A stretch of DNA of 64,000 nucleotides from Euryarchaeota archaeon UBA130 (GTDB taxonomy: Archaea > Thermoplasmatota > Poseidoniia > Poseidoniales > Thalassarchaeaceae), in NCBI GenBank assembly GCA_002505775.1, contig DAVY01000006.1, positions 17,156 to 81,155 of the forward strand, given 5' to 3'. Each line of letters opens with the position of its first letter. Position 1 is the first letter of the stretch. Positions 1-10,229 of the stretch are shown here, in pieces. The notes beneath the pieces are model-generated. The model did not search any database and had not been told where the DNA came from. It worked only from the letters and a program-made list of their open reading frames with translations. The position numbers were made by a program, and so were the translations under genes.

Positions 1-14
1 CGGATGACGCAAAT

Positions 15-515
15 ATGGATGCTATTAAGCGAATGACCGTTGAAGAAGTAGCCAAGAAGGTCGGCTTAGAGTCAGGGGCATCTGAGCTAGAAAATATCAT
101 GGGAATTATTAGGGAGCAGGCAGCCTCCAGGAGAAGGAGTAGGTCTGGAAGGATAACAATATCCAGAACGGCCCTTTTGGATGAAGATATTCCAATTGGA
201 GAGGACAGGTTCAATGTACTGAATCACCAACTTGTTCCACACCATTCTCTAGTTCCCGAAGAGGACGAAGCATCTGAACTCTCTCCTTGGGGACTAATGG
301 AAAAGGGCGACAATGGAGAAGACAGACTGGCAAAGGAGCTACTGCCAAAGATTCTGATAACCGATCCTTCCGTCCAAGCATTGAAGGAAATGGAGGAGGC
401 AGATAGAGCCGACCTTCCTGCTGGATGGCTAAAAAATAGAGTTGTAAAGATTTTCAGATACAGCAGATCTGCTGGAGCGAGTACAGCCTACAGGCTAATA
501 GTGGAGAGTAACTGA
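15..515 (+). CDS. rpoH: DNA-directed RNA polymerase subunit H (Rpo5/RPB5-like)
   Basis: Archaeal RNA polymerase subunit H, the RPB5 C-terminal-domain equivalent that joins the jaw of the enzyme. The family signature lies in the second half: NHQLVPHHSLVPEEDEA near residue 69, LLPKILITDPSVQAL near 110, and a C-terminal KIFRYSRSAGASTAYRL. Family members are usually about 75-90 residues. This one has about 65 extra N-terminal residues including an Arg/Ser-rich stretch. The frame stays open upstream to the window edge, so the true start may lie outside; ATG at 15 is the first visible one. The gene directly precedes rpoB, as is normal in archaea. Function is secure; start is uncertain. Confidence 0.85.
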   Translation: MDAIKRMTVEEVAKKVGLESGASELENIMGIIREQAASRRRSRSGRITISRTALLDEDIPIGEDRFNVLNHQLVPHHSLVPEEDEASELSPWGLMEKGDNGEDRLAKELLPKILITDPSVQALKEMEEADRADLPAGWLKNRVVKIFRYSRSAGASTAYRLIVESN

Positions 516-526
516 GGGGGAATATT

Positions 527-3500
527 ATGAAGGAAATTGTTGAGAGTTATTTCGCGCACAGAAGTATGGTAAACCATCAGCTTGCATCATATGACGATTG
601 CATCCCAATCGGCGATGGTAAAGGAAGTAGGATGGAGAACATAGTCAAAGGAATTCGCATAGGAAGCGACGACGCATTAGTGGATGTTCCAGGAGGAGAA
701 GACGCTGGGGGGATGATCAAACTGGACGTTCTCGACAAAGAAATCTATATTCGCATGAAGGGCATTAGACTAGGGGCTCCAACTGTCAGGGAAGCCAATG
801 GCGCTGAGCACCCCGCTACGCCTTTGGAATGCCGACTTAGGAAGCTGACTTACTTCTCACCTATCTACATGGACTTCAGGATATACAGAGATGATCTGCC
901 CCCATCATCCACAGATTCCGACATCGGCTTTATTGAGGAAGAGGGAGTCCACATTGGAAACCTCCCAATTATGGTCAGATCAGGAAGGTGTAACCTACAT
1001 CCAGATCACATCGCGGGAACTCAGGAGAAGTCGCTAAAACTCTCTCCCACCACATCCGCTGAAGATGCCCAAAGACACAAGGAGCTACTTAGGAAATCTG
1101 GTGAGGACCCACTCGACCCCGGTGGTTACTTCATCATTAACGGAACAGAAAGGGTACTCATCTCAATGGAAGACCTAGCTCCAAACAGAGTCACCGTAGA
1201 AAAGAACAAGAAATACGCCCATGAGACAGAGGTTGCCAAGATATTCTCACAGAAAGACGGCGTCAGGAAGCCTATCAATGTAGAAAAGAGACGCGATGGT
1301 ATGCTAATGGTAAAAATCCCAAGCGCAGGTACTACTGCGATCCCAGTAGTCCTCCTAATGAGGGCCCTTGGGATGGAGAATGACAGGGATATCTTCTCTG
1401 CTATCGCAGGGCCAGTAGAGGCAATGAAGTACACAGTCGCCAACCTGAATGATGTCAAAGACAACCCAGAATATGGAGTGGATAATACTGAGGAGGCAAT
1501 AGCATGGCTTGAGAAGAAATTCGCGGCTGGCCAGCAGAAGGAATACAGGGAATCAAGGATTCAGAACCTCTTGGACAAGGAGCTACTGCCCCATCTCGGC
1601 TCAGACGAATCCGTGAGGACCAAGAAAGCAATCTTCCTTGGAAGGATTGTAAGGCAGGTTCTAGAGATGGCCATCACCAACAGAGACCCCAACGACAAGG
1701 ATCATTATGCCAACAAGAGAGTAAGGCTCGCTGGAGACCTAATGGAAGACCTATTCAGAGTTGGTGTTCAGGGCCTTGCAAGAGATCTGAAGTACCAACT
1801 AGAGAGACATCACAACCGAAAGAGAGAACTCAAAATCAACTCATGCCTTAGGCCGGATGTTCTAACATCGAAAATTATGCATGCACTAGCCACAGGAAAT
1901 TGGGTTGGAGGAAGATCCGGAGTTAGCCAACTCCTAGACAGGACTACTTATCTTGCTTCGCTCTCTCACATGAGAAGGGTTACCAGTCCCCTCGTTAGGA
2001 GCCAGCCACACTTCGAAGCCAGGGACTTGCACCCAACGCACTGGGGCAGACTTTGTCCAAACGAGACTCCCGAAGGACAGAATTGCGGTCTTGTGAAAAA
2101 TGCAGCGCAAATGATAGATGTTTCTGAGGAAGTTCCTGAAGACGACGTCAAGGAGTTACTAGTAGAAGCAGGAGTTAATCCCAATCCAGAAGGATGGGCA
2201 GATGGTACCAGAATTCACGTGAACGGGGATATCTTCGGCCTTCACAAGAGGCCCAACAAACTAGTTTCACAATTCAAGAGGAGAAGACGTTCGGGCAGAA
2301 TTAGGCCCGAGGTAAGTATCCGTCATGATACTGAAAACAGAGACGTTTTCATCAATACGGACAGAGGGAGAATAATGAGGCCTTTACTAGTTTTAGAAGA
2401 TGGTACTCTGAACCTCGCAAAGTTCCACCTTGAAGCTTTGAAAACCGGTGAAATAACCTTCTCGGATCTTGTTTCATCAGGAGTCATAGAATGGGTAGAC
2501 GCTGAAGAAGAAGAGGACTTACTAATAGCACCAAGGCCTTTCGACCTACCCGAGCTCTCTCCCAAGAACAAGAGGCCAATAGATCCGGCAAAGGTCGAAT
2601 GGACAAATCTTGGAGATGAAGAAATTTCCAAAGCAAAGCTGAAAGTCGAAGTAAAGATGCCCGATGGGTCAACTGCCACTGAGAAGTTTTCAGTACCTTT
2701 GAACTACCATCAAAAGGAAATCGATGCCCTCCGTAAGAAAGAGAAAAAGGACAACACGGTCCTAGTGTACACTCACGTAGAGATAGACCCCCAGCTCATA
2801 CTTGGCGTATGTGCTGCTTTAGTCCCATACCCAGAACACAACTCCACACCCCGTGTTACAGGAGGAACAGCCATGGTGAAGCAGAGTCTAGGCCTTCCAA
2901 GCGCAAATTATCGCTTGAGGCCAGATACAAGAGCCCACGTAATGCACTACCCCCAGATCTCAGTTGTAGGGACAAGGGCAATGGATACCACCAATTTCAA
3001 CAGCAGGCCGGGTGGACAGAATTTTGTGGTTGCAATTATGAGCCATCACGGTTACAACATGCAAGATGCAGTCATAATGAACAAGGCCTCAGTTGAACGA
3101 GGCTTAGGAAGGTCATCATTTGTCAGGACTTACAATGCAGAAAACAGAAGGTTCCCTGGAGGACAAGAAGAAAGAATCGAAGTCCCTGGTACCGGCCTAG
3201 ATGAAGTCAAAGGAATGAAATCCTTCGATAGCTACGCTCATCTAGAAAGAGATGGCCTTCCAGTACCAGAAGAATTCCTATCGAGTGGAGGAGGTCCAGA
3301 TTCCGCGGTTTTAGTCGGAAAAACCAGCCCTCCAAGATTTTTGGAAGAAGCACATGGGGCGTTCCTTCAAGCACAGGAAAGAAGAGAGTCTTCCATGATG
3401 GTCCGCCATGGTGAGGAGGGATGGGTCGACAACGTTTTCGTTACCGAGTCATTGGACTCGGGAAGGCTAGTAAGAATCACCCTCCGAACAAATAAGATCC

Positions 3501-4252
3501 CGGAATTGGGCGACAAATTTGCGAGTCGTCACGGTCAGAAAGGAATCATCGGCAGAATTGTCGAAGAAAGGGATATGCCCTTCACTGCGGATGGCGTCAT
3601 CCCAGATCTAATCATTAACCCACATGCCATTCCCTCTAGAATGACTGTGGCTCACGTACTTGAGATGATTGGAGGAAAGGTTGGATCTCTTGAGGCCAGA
3701 AGGATAGATGGTACAGCATTTACCGGTGAAAAGGAGGACTCCCTGAGGGCCGGACTTCTGAGAAACGGTTTCAACCACACAGGAAGAGAGAACATGATTA
3801 GCGGAGAGACAGGTGAGCAATATCCAGCCGAAGTCTTCGTCGGGGTTATCTATTACCAGAGGCTCCACCACTTAGTCAGCAGTAAGTTACATGCCAGAAG
3901 CAGGGGAAGAGTACAGATTCTAACCAGGCAACCAACCGAAGGACGAGCGAGACAAGGAGGCCTCAGGTTCGGAGAGATGGAACGAGACTGTCTGATTTCC
4001 CATGGTGCATCCATGGTAATCAAGGATCGCCTACTCGATGAGTCGGATGGATGGCCACTAATGGTTTGTAATACTCCCAGATGCGGGCACATCGCATACT
4101 ATGATTGGAAGAGGAGGACAACGGTCTGCCCTTCGTGTGGCGACCGAGCCGATGTTCATTCGGTCCAAACGTCCTACGCATTCAAACTACTCCTAGATGA
4201 AATGAAAAGTCTTGGGGTAGCTATGAGACTAGAACTGGAGGACAGAAGATGA
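527..4252 (+). CDS. rpoB: DNA-directed RNA polymerase subunit B (Rpo2, unsplit)
   Basis: Second-largest polymerase subunit, forming half of the active-site cleft. At 1241 residues it is the unsplit form, whereas many methanogens have B'' and B' as two genes. Visible signatures include RPSQPHFEARDLHPTHWGR-like fork residues (SQPHFEARDLHPTHWGRLC near 496), CPNETPEGQNCGL, GQNFVVAIMSHHGYNMQDA, ASRHGQKGIIGRIV, and a C-terminal zinc site made by CNTPRCGH and CPSCGD. The start is preceded by GAGGGGGAATATT, a good Shine-Dalgarno. Its last four bases overlap rpoA1 as ATGA, which implies translational coupling. Confidence 0.97.
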   Translation: MKEIVESYFAHRSMVNHQLASYDDCIPIGDGKGSRMENIVKGIRIGSDDALVDVPGGEDAGGMIKLDVLDKEIYIRMKGIRLGAPTVREANGAEHPATPLECRLRKLTYFSPIYMDFRIYRDDLPPSSTDSDIGFIEEEGVHIGNLPIMVRSGRCNLHPDHIAGTQEKSLKLSPTTSAEDAQRHKELLRKSGEDPLDPGGYFIINGTERVLISMEDLAPNRVTVEKNKKYAHETEVAKIFSQKDGVRKPINVEKRRDGMLMVKIPSAGTTAIPVVLLMRALGMENDRDIFSAIAGPVEAMKYTVANLNDVKDNPEYGVDNTEEAIAWLEKKFAAGQQKEYRESRIQNLLDKELLPHLGSDESVRTKKAIFLGRIVRQVLEMAITNRDPNDKDHYANKRVRLAGDLMEDLFRVGVQGLARDLKYQLERHHNRKRELKINSCLRPDVLTSKIMHALATGNWVGGRSGVSQLLDRTTYLASLSHMRRVTSPLVRSQPHFEARDLHPTHWGRLCPNETPEGQNCGLVKNAAQMIDVSEEVPEDDVKELLVEAGVNPNPEGWADGTRIHVNGDIFGLHKRPNKLVSQFKRRRRSGRIRPEVSIRHDTENRDVFINTDRGRIMRPLLVLEDGTLNLAKFHLEALKTGEITFSDLVSSGVIEWVDAEEEEDLLIAPRPFDLPELSPKNKRPIDPAKVEWTNLGDEEISKAKLKVEVKMPDGSTATEKFSVPLNYHQKEIDALRKKEKKDNTVLVYTHVEIDPQLILGVCAALVPYPEHNSTPRVTGGTAMVKQSLGLPSANYRLRPDTRAHVMHYPQISVVGTRAMDTTNFNSRPGGQNFVVAIMSHHGYNMQDAVIMNKASVERGLGRSSFVRTYNAENRRFPGGQEERIEVPGTGLDEVKGMKSFDSYAHLERDGLPVPEEFLSSGGGPDSAVLVGKTSPPRFLEEAHGAFLQAQERRESSMMVRHGEEGWVDNVFVTESLDSGRLVRITLRTNKIPELGDKFASRHGQKGIIGRIVEERDMPFTADGVIPDLIINPHAIPSRMTVAHVLEMIGGKVGSLEARRIDGTAFTGEKEDSLRAGLLRNGFNHTGRENMISGETGEQYPAEVFVGVIYYQRLHHLVSSKLHARSRGRVQILTRQPTEGRARQGGLRFGEMERDCLISHGASMVIKDRLLDESDGWPLMVCNTPRCGHIAYYDWKRRTTVCPSCGDRADVHSVQTSYAFKLLLDEMKSLGVAMRLELEDRR

Positions 4253-7200
4253 GTGCCAAAGACGCAGCAAAGATTCCAAAGAGGATTGAGGCCATCAAAT
4301 TCACATTGATGGACCCTAATGAGATTCGTAAAATGTCATCTGTAGAAGTTAAGACAGCTGATACTTACAAGGATGATGGTCACCCCTTCAAGCAAGGATT
4401 GATGGACCCGAAGATGGGAGTTATAGATCCAGGAGTCAGGTGCGAAACATGTGGAAACAAACACGATGAGTGCCCAAGCCATTTCGGACACATAGCGCTA
4501 GAGTTACCTGTTATGCACATCGGATTTACCAATTTGATCAAGACTGCCTTGAAGTGCACCTGCAACACTTGTAGCAAGATACTGTTGCATGACAAGCCAG
4601 ACACGCATCCCGTGGATCCAGAGAAGTCAGAACAGGACTACTACAATGACAAGGTTAAGGATGTAATGATAAAACATGGAGTCGGATCTACAGAATTTAA
4701 GAACACCATCAAGGACATCGAGAAGGAGTGCTCAAGCAAGAAGAGGACAATATGCATGCATTGCGGTAGCGAGCAGGGGAAAATAATCCTCGATAAACCC
4801 TCAACATTCAAGGAAAAGAAAGAGAACAAGGGCGAGCACAAGCTCAATGCTCGTGACATCAGGGAATGGCTAGAGAGAATCCCAGACGAGCACCTAATAT
4901 TCCTTGGAATGGACAAGGATGCAGCAAGGCCAGAATGGACTATAATGAAAGTCCTTCCAGTTCCGCCAATTACTGTAAGGCCATCCATTACATTGGACAG
5001 CGGAGATAGGTCCGAAGATGATCTCACTCACAAATTAGTCGATGTATTGAGAATAAACCAGAGACTCAGAGAAAACAGGGACGCCGGAGCACCACAGTTG
5101 ATAGTCGAAGACTTATGGGAACTCCTTCAGTATCACTGCACCACTTACTTTGATAATCAGACTAGCGGAATACCTCCTGCCAGGCATAGGTCAGGAAGGC
5201 CCTTGAAAACACTCGCTCAAAGGCTGAAAGGAAAGGAAGGGAGATTCAGAAGTAACTTGTCGGGTAAGAGGGTTAACTTCTGCGCCAGAACTGTGATCAG
5301 CCCTGACCCCAATCTGGGAATCAACGAGGTTGGAATCCCGGTCCAAACTGCAAAAGAGCTAACTGTTCCAATCAGGGTCACAAGTAGGAACAGAGAGCAA
5401 CTGAGGCAGATGATTCTTAGGGGCCCAGATGTTCATCCCGGTGTTAATTACATAATTAGGGGAGATAGATTCAGAGTAAGAATTACCGATAGGACAAAGT
5501 ACATATGGTCCGGTTTCAGATGCCTCAATCCCCAATGTCACTCAGGAAGCGAGGATGAACCATACAGTGGATATAGGCCTGATTTGAATGAAGTTCTGCC
5601 TGCTCCAAACTTCCTGCCCGGACTGGTCCTGAAACCACAAAAGAGGAGAAATTCTTTTGGAGAACTCGAGGAAGAGTGGGGCGTAGACCTGGATGCTACA
5701 TTGTCCAACCTTAGGGGTGAGGACGAGAGAGGCCTACCTCTCCCAGAAAATGATCCAAGAGCAGCAATTCACTACAGGTGGAAGTGGGAAATGGAGAATC
5801 CCACCGAGTATTTGCCAGATTATCTGGAGGTTAATTGTCCCCATTGTGGTAGTCCCGAGATAGAGGATGAATATGGAAACTCAGTGGGAACGGATATCGA
5901 AGACAGATTGAGCACATTCGATCTCGATGGAAATCCACGTCCCGGAGTTGTGGTAGAGAGACACCTAATTGATGGCGATGTCGCGCTATTCAACAGACAG
6001 CCCTCGCTTCATCGAATGTCCATGATGGTCCACGAGGTAAGGGTAATGCCAGGCAAGACCTTCAGATTCAATCTGGCTGATTGCACACCTTACAACGCTG
6101 ATTTCGATGGAGATGAAATGAACCTCCACGTTATTCAAAGCGAGGAGGCTAGGGCCGAAGCTAAGATCTTGATGAGAGTTCAAGAGCACATAATCACACC
6201 GAGATATGGTGGCAGTGTAATTGGAGGTATACATGATCACATTTCCGGAGCATACTTGCTGACGCACGGTGATAGGGTACTACCTAAGAATCTCGTAATG
6301 CAGGTGCTGGGGGACACCAACTGGGACGGAGAACTGCCTCCCGAGGTCGAGAAAGATGGAGTAATCGGCTACAGGGGCAGTGATGTTCTGAGTCTGATTG
6401 TCCCTGAAGGATTCAAGTTGGACTACATCAGTAGGATTGGCGACAATGTCAATGTTTCCAAAGGAGATGTATCAGGTACCATCGATAAGAGGGGAATTGG
6501 TGCAGAGGACGGAAGGCTTCTGGATGCTGTCGTCCACACACATGGACCAGAGGCGGGAGCTGAATTCCTGGATAGAATGACCAGGATGACTATCTCAATC
6601 TGCACTTCACTTGGATTTACAACTGGAATCGACGATGAGGACCTTCCTCCCGAGGCAAAGTCAGAGATCGCTAAAATAAACAAGCGGGGCAGTGATGCAG
6701 TCGATTTAGAGTTGGAGAAGTTCGGCAAAGATGGCAGAAGATACGAGACACGCCCAGGAAGGACCCCCTTGGAAACTCTAGAGGAGAACATACTAATGAT
6801 ACTAGATGAAGCCAAGACCGAATCAGGTAATGTAGCCAAGTCGTTCCTAGGTTCAGATAACGCCGCGGTAATGATGGCTACCTCTGGGGCCAGAGGGTCG
6901 ATGGACAATCTTGCCATGATGGCCGGTTCAATAGGCCAGCCCAAGGTTCGTGGTAAGAGACTCGAAAGAGGGTACCAAGACAGAGTATTGGCACACTTCC
7001 CAAGAAATGCAAAGGGAGCTCAAGAGAAAGGATTCGTAGGCTCTTCCTTCAAACGTGGCCTTGAGCCGACAGAATTCTTCATGCTTTCTGTTTCTGGACG
7101 CGAGTCATTAGTCGATACAGCGGTAAGAACCGCCAAGTCTGGATACATGCAAAGGAGATTGATCAATGCCATGGACGACCTCAAAGTGGTAGACGATGGA

Positions 7201-7341
7201 ATGGGCTCTGTCAGAAATACTGCTAACAGAATCATACAGTTCGAATACGGCGAAGATGGAGTCGACCCAGCTAGGAGTAGGGGAGGAAGGCCATTTGATG
7301 TGACAATGGTCTTAGATGACGCTCTTGGAGGTGAAAACTGA
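4249..7341 (+). CDS. rpoA1: DNA-directed RNA polymerase subunit A' (Rpo1N)
   Basis: N-terminal part of the largest polymerase subunit, carrying the catalytic aspartates. The first zinc site is C65, C68, C75 and H78. A second lies in C103/C105/C108 with C169/C172. The absolutely conserved [12 protein letters not shown] catalytic loop lies near residue 615. [13 protein letters not shown] and the bridge-helix region ([12 protein letters not shown]) follow. At 1030 residues it is longer than the roughly 870-900 typical of archaeal A', with insertions in the middle of the protein. It overlaps rpoB by four bases and its stop shares a base with the rpoA2 start (TGATG). Confidence 0.97.
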   Translation: MSAKDAAKIPKRIEAIKFTLMDPNEIRKMSSVEVKTADTYKDDGHPFKQGLMDPKMGVIDPGVRCETCGNKHDECPSHFGHIALELPVMHIGFTNLIKTALKCTCNTCSKILLHDKPDTHPVDPEKSEQDYYNDKVKDVMIKHGVGSTEFKNTIKDIEKECSSKKRTICMHCGSEQGKIILDKPSTFKEKKENKGEHKLNARDIREWLERIPDEHLIFLGMDKDAARPEWTIMKVLPVPPITVRPSITLDSGDRSEDDLTHKLVDVLRINQRLRENRDAGAPQLIVEDLWELLQYHCTTYFDNQTSGIPPARHRSGRPLKTLAQRLKGKEGRFRSNLSGKRVNFCARTVISPDPNLGINEVGIPVQTAKELTVPIRVTSRNREQLRQMILRGPDVHPGVNYIIRGDRFRVRITDRTKYIWSGFRCLNPQCHSGSEDEPYSGYRPDLNEVLPAPNFLPGLVLKPQKRRNSFGELEEEWGVDLDATLSNLRGEDERGLPLPENDPRAAIHYRWKWEMENPTEYLPDYLEVNCPHCGSPEIEDEYGNSVGTDIEDRLSTFDLDGNPRPGVVVERHLIDGDVALFNRQPSLHRMSMMVHEVRVMPGKTFRFNLADCTPYNADFDGDEMNLHVIQSEEARAEAKILMRVQEHIITPRYGGSVIGGIHDHISGAYLLTHGDRVLPKNLVMQVLGDTNWDGELPPEVEKDGVIGYRGSDVLSLIVPEGFKLDYISRIGDNVNVSKGDVSGTIDKRGIGAEDGRLLDAVVHTHGPEAGAEFLDRMTRMTISICTSLGFTTGIDDEDLPPEAKSEIAKINKRGSDAVDLELEKFGKDGRRYETRPGRTPLETLEENILMILDEAKTESGNVAKSFLGSDNAAVMMATSGARGSMDNLAMMAGSIGQPKVRGKRLERGYQDRVLAHFPRNAKGAQEKGFVGSSFKRGLEPTEFFMLSVSGRESLVDTAVRTAKSGYMQRRLINAMDDLKVVDDGMGSVRNTANRIIQFEYGEDGVDPARSRGGRPFDVTMVLDDALGGEN

Positions 7342-8912
7342 TGGTCGTGAAGAGTGCAACCAAGAAAAAGCTCATGGATCTTCAGATCGATGAGGAATAC
7401 GCCCATAAGCTGGCAGACGACAGGAAATGGGATGATGTCAAAATTCTGACTCCAGGTCAGATTGCGCAAATTTGTGGCATTGACTCAGGTACCGCACAGA
7501 GAATTAGTGACCTAATGGCGGCCTCCTCCAAATCTGCTAGAAGCGCCGCCGCCTCTACAGAGAAGACTGTAGTTAGGAGGAAATCTGCGGCAGCAAGGAG
7601 AAGAAGGAAGTCGATGCTACCTCTTGAGGGATTCGACGACGAATTCAAGATGGGTCAGATACTGAAAGATGTAGATCACAAAGATGACATCTATCAACAG
7701 CTACATTCAGCTTCTCTTAATGCTAATGTGAGCCTTACTCCAAGGATGCTCATGGACCTAACGGAAGGAATAAGGGCCAGAGGAATCAAGAAAATCACAC
7801 CTTCTAAAGCAAAGAAGGTGATCGAATCAGCCAAGACCTCATTGGTAATGTCCCGGGCCGATCCCCATGAGGCCGTTGGAATCACTACAGCGCAGTCAAT
7901 CGGTGAGCCTGGTACTCAAATGACGATGAGGACTTTCCACTATGCGGGTGTAGCTACAGTAAACGTTACACAGGGTCTTCCAAGAATTATCGAGATTGTG
8001 GATGCCAGAAAGACACCGAATACGCCCACAATGAGGATATATCTCAACGAGAAGAACTCGAAAGGTAAACCTCTCAGAACAAATGAGAAGCTTGTGAGGG
8101 AGATAGCCGCTGGACTTGAAGCTACAACTACTAGTGACATTGCAAACATCGATGTTGAGGTCGCCCAGAGGTATCTAAGTTTGAAGTTGAATAAGTCAAA
8201 TATGAGACTGAAAAATATGAGTGGTGCAGAGGTTCAAGATAAACTTAGCAGGGCTTTGAGGCTTTACATACAGGCCGATAATGATGACAAACCTTCAGAG
8301 TTGAAGATCATACCTGGCATTGCGAAGAAACAAGACCTTGAAACACTAGCCACGGACCCTCCTACGTACACAGACCTCCTCCAGCTTGAAGATAAAATCA
8401 AGAAACTACAGTTGAAGGGGATTAGAGGGATTATAAGAGCCAATGTGCAGGCAGGTGAGAATGACGAGTACTACATCTCTACAATAGGGTCCAATCTTCC
8501 TAAGGTGAGCGAATTCGCCGGTATAGACAGATCAAGGACATATACCAATAATATCAATGAGATTCAGTCATATCTGGGCATAGAGGCCGCCCGGCAGGCA
8601 ATCATTAATGAGATGTCAGACACTCTTGAGGGGGCGGGTCTTGATGTTGATGTCAGGCATCTTATCACTGTGTCTGACGTTATGACGAGTAGTGGAGAAG
8701 TAAGGGCTATTGGAAGGCATGGTGTTAGCGGTACAAAGCACAGTATACTAGCCAGGTCCGCCTTCGAAGTAACTGTCTCTCACTTGCTAAGGGCAGGTAT
8801 CATCGGAGAGAGAGACGAGTTGAGAGGGGTAACGGAAAATATCGTAGTCGGGCAGCCAATAGCTCTCGGTACGGGAAGCGTTGATTTGTTCTACATTCCA
8901 GATGAGGCATGA
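7341..8912 (+). CDS. rpoA2: DNA-directed RNA polymerase subunit A'' (Rpo1C) with N-terminal extension
   Basis: C-terminal part of the largest polymerase subunit, carrying the trigger loop. The hallmark [16 protein letters not shown] falls at residues 184-199, followed by [15 protein letters not shown]. Later segments [18 protein letters not shown] and [17 protein letters not shown] are classic. Length is 523 against roughly 380-400 for the family. The excess is at the N-terminus: residues 10-60 look like a helix-hairpin-helix or Rad51-N-type helical unit ([20 protein letters not shown]), followed by an Ala/Ser/Arg-rich linker containing [13 protein letters not shown]. The extension is in frame and starts directly at the rpoA1 stop, so it is not a start-site artefact. 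Confidence 0.96.
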   Translation: MVVKSATKKKLMDLQIDEEYAHKLADDRKWDDVKILTPGQIAQICGIDSGTAQRISDLMAASSKSARSAAASTEKTVVRRKSAAARRRRKSMLPLEGFDDEFKMGQILKDVDHKDDIYQQLHSASLNANVSLTPRMLMDLTEGIRARGIKKITPSKAKKVIESAKTSLVMSRADPHEAVGITTAQSIGEPGTQMTMRTFHYAGVATVNVTQGLPRIIEIVDARKTPNTPTMRIYLNEKNSKGKPLRTNEKLVREIAAGLEATTTSDIANIDVEVAQRYLSLKLNKSNMRLKNMSGAEVQDKLSRALRLYIQADNDDKPSELKIIPGIAKKQDLETLATDPPTYTDLLQLEDKIKKLQLKGIRGIIRANVQAGENDEYYISTIGSNLPKVSEFAGIDRSRTYTNNINEIQSYLGIEAARQAIINEMSDTLEGAGLDVDVRHLITVSDVMTSSGEVRAIGRHGVSGTKHSILARSAFEVTVSHLLRAGIIGERDELRGVTENIVVGQPIALGTGSVDLFYIPDEA

Positions 8913-8921
8913 GGTGAGAAA

Positions 8922-9218
8922 ATGGATCTAACGAGAAATCTAAAACAGGCATTGAGTACTGGAAAAGTAATATTCGGCCAAAGGGAGACGATGGGGGCAT
9001 GCTCTAAAGGGGATGCTAGGCTTGTCCTAGTAGCCGCAAACTGTCCCGAGGCTTTCCTCTCGGATATCGTAGATTCTCACCCAGGCGTTCCAGTACACAG
9101 GGTTCAGATGGTTAACAGACAGTTAGGTGCAGCTTGCGCGAGGCCTTTCTCAATCAGCGCACTCTGCATCATAGATCCAGGCCAGAGTGAATTGATGTCA
9201 CTGCAACACAATATATGA
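8922..9218 (+). CDS. rpl30e: Ribosomal protein L30e
   Basis: Large-subunit protein eL30, an L7Ae-like fold. The protein is 98 residues with the expected opening LTRNLKQALSTGKVIFGQRET and the KGDARLVLVAANCPEA core, which matches the family. A strong GAGGTGA Shine-Dalgarno sits just before the ATG, nine bases after rpoA2. The position directly behind rpoA2 is the ancestral archaeal order. The next genes expected in that order (nusA, rps12, rps7, EF-2) are absent and an unrelated gene follows. Confidence 0.93.
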   Translation: MDLTRNLKQALSTGKVIFGQRETMGACSKGDARLVLVAANCPEAFLSDIVDSHPGVPVHRVQMVNRQLGAACARPFSISALCIIDPGQSELMSLQHNI

Positions 9219-9287
9219 TGCCGATTTGCTTGTTTGCCTATGGTTACAGCGCACGCTTCAAGTCAGGTGACTCCTTCAGAGTGATTC

Positions 9288-10229
9288 GTGGAAGATGCAG
9301 TAAGGCAACTACTAAGCGCGAGAGGAGTCCGACTCGATCCTTCTCCCGGTATTGTGTCTTCTCCAGGCTTTTCTCTGTTGGGAGTAGCCGAAAGAGTACC
9401 CGAATTTGGTGAAAGGGGGGGCAATCCAGTAAATGTCTGGCACTTGGAATCCAATTTATTACCAGTAAGTATGGCCGAATTTGAAAGATGGGTCGTCGAT
9501 GCTCCTCGAGGTAGGCATTGGATACTGAGCGAAAGGAAATTACCGGAAGAGTACACTTCCATATTGCCCCCTGGTCTGGAGATTGTAGTATGGGGGCCGA
9601 ATGATATGTCAGTTTGGCTTGGAGAGGCTATTCTATCAGGTGAGCTAAAAGTCACTGCCCAAATAACTAATCTAGATTCCACACACACAGCCAATACCGA
9701 TAGAGAGGGCCAAAATCATGACATGGCGGGCTCAATTAAACCGATTGTCGAAATCGAATCCTGGCTCACACAGAAAGGCTACGAAGGGGCATTGACGTAT
9801 CCAGTTCTCCTAAATTGCATCATATGGAAAGTAGAGGGTACTATAGTCTCCCCAGCCGGTGAGTCTGAAGATAAAAAATGGATGATTCTTGAAGACCCCT
9901 GGGCATCAACAATATCTATATTTGATGGTTTTGATAATTCATTCCACTCGCCAAGTTTGAGAGTATTAGATCCCCCCCCATCAAGGTGGAAAGGAACTGA
10001 ACAGATAAAATCCCTTCTGCCATCAATATTAGATTCCAGAAGACAGGGTAAGACGGAAGATGCAGATGGTTCGGTTAGAAGTATAATGCTAGAATGGTGG
10101 AGATTGGAAGCTAGCTCTGCAATAATTTTACCAAGAAATATCGGAATACCAGCATGGGTGGTCAAACTTGAGGGTAGAGAGGATAAAATCCTTCACGGAC
10201 TTAATGGCAGGACGTACCCAATCGTCTAA
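9288..10229 (+). CDS. Uncharacterised 313-residue protein, possible nuclease-like fold
   Basis: I do not recognise a characterised family. The protein is soluble, with no signal peptide or membrane segment. The first 110 residues alternate strands and helices in an order reminiscent of restriction-endonuclease-like folds (VNVWHLES, RHWILSER, LEIVVWGPNDMSVWLGEAIL), but I cannot point to a complete D-ExK active site, so nuclease activity is only a guess. The C-terminal half (about 150-310) is another globular domain containing PWASTISIFDGF and IPAWVVKLEG. It starts with GTG 69 bases after rpl30e and converges on the coiled-coil operon with a four-base overlap. Confidence 0.7.
   Translation: MEDAVRQLLSARGVRLDPSPGIVSSPGFSLLGVAERVPEFGERGGNPVNVWHLESNLLPVSMAEFERWVVDAPRGRHWILSERKLPEEYTSILPPGLEIVVWGPNDMSVWLGEAILSGELKVTAQITNLDSTHTANTDREGQNHDMAGSIKPIVEIESWLTQKGYEGALTYPVLLNCIIWKVEGTIVSPAGESEDKKWMILEDPWASTISIFDGFDNSFHSPSLRVLDPPPSRWKGTEQIKSLLPSILDSRRQGKTEDADGSVRSIMLEWWRLEASSAIILPRNIGIPAWVVKLEGREDKILHGLNGRTYPIV

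Noticed and set aside
6423..6944. Antisense frame of 173 codons in rpoA1
   Set aside because: It lies entirely within a conserved polymerase region and has no supporting start signal or family pattern.
9215..9412. Frame of 65 codons after rpl30e
   Set aside because: It overlaps the 313-residue gene in another frame, is Arg/Ser-rich without domain features, and starts by overlapping the rpl30e stop.
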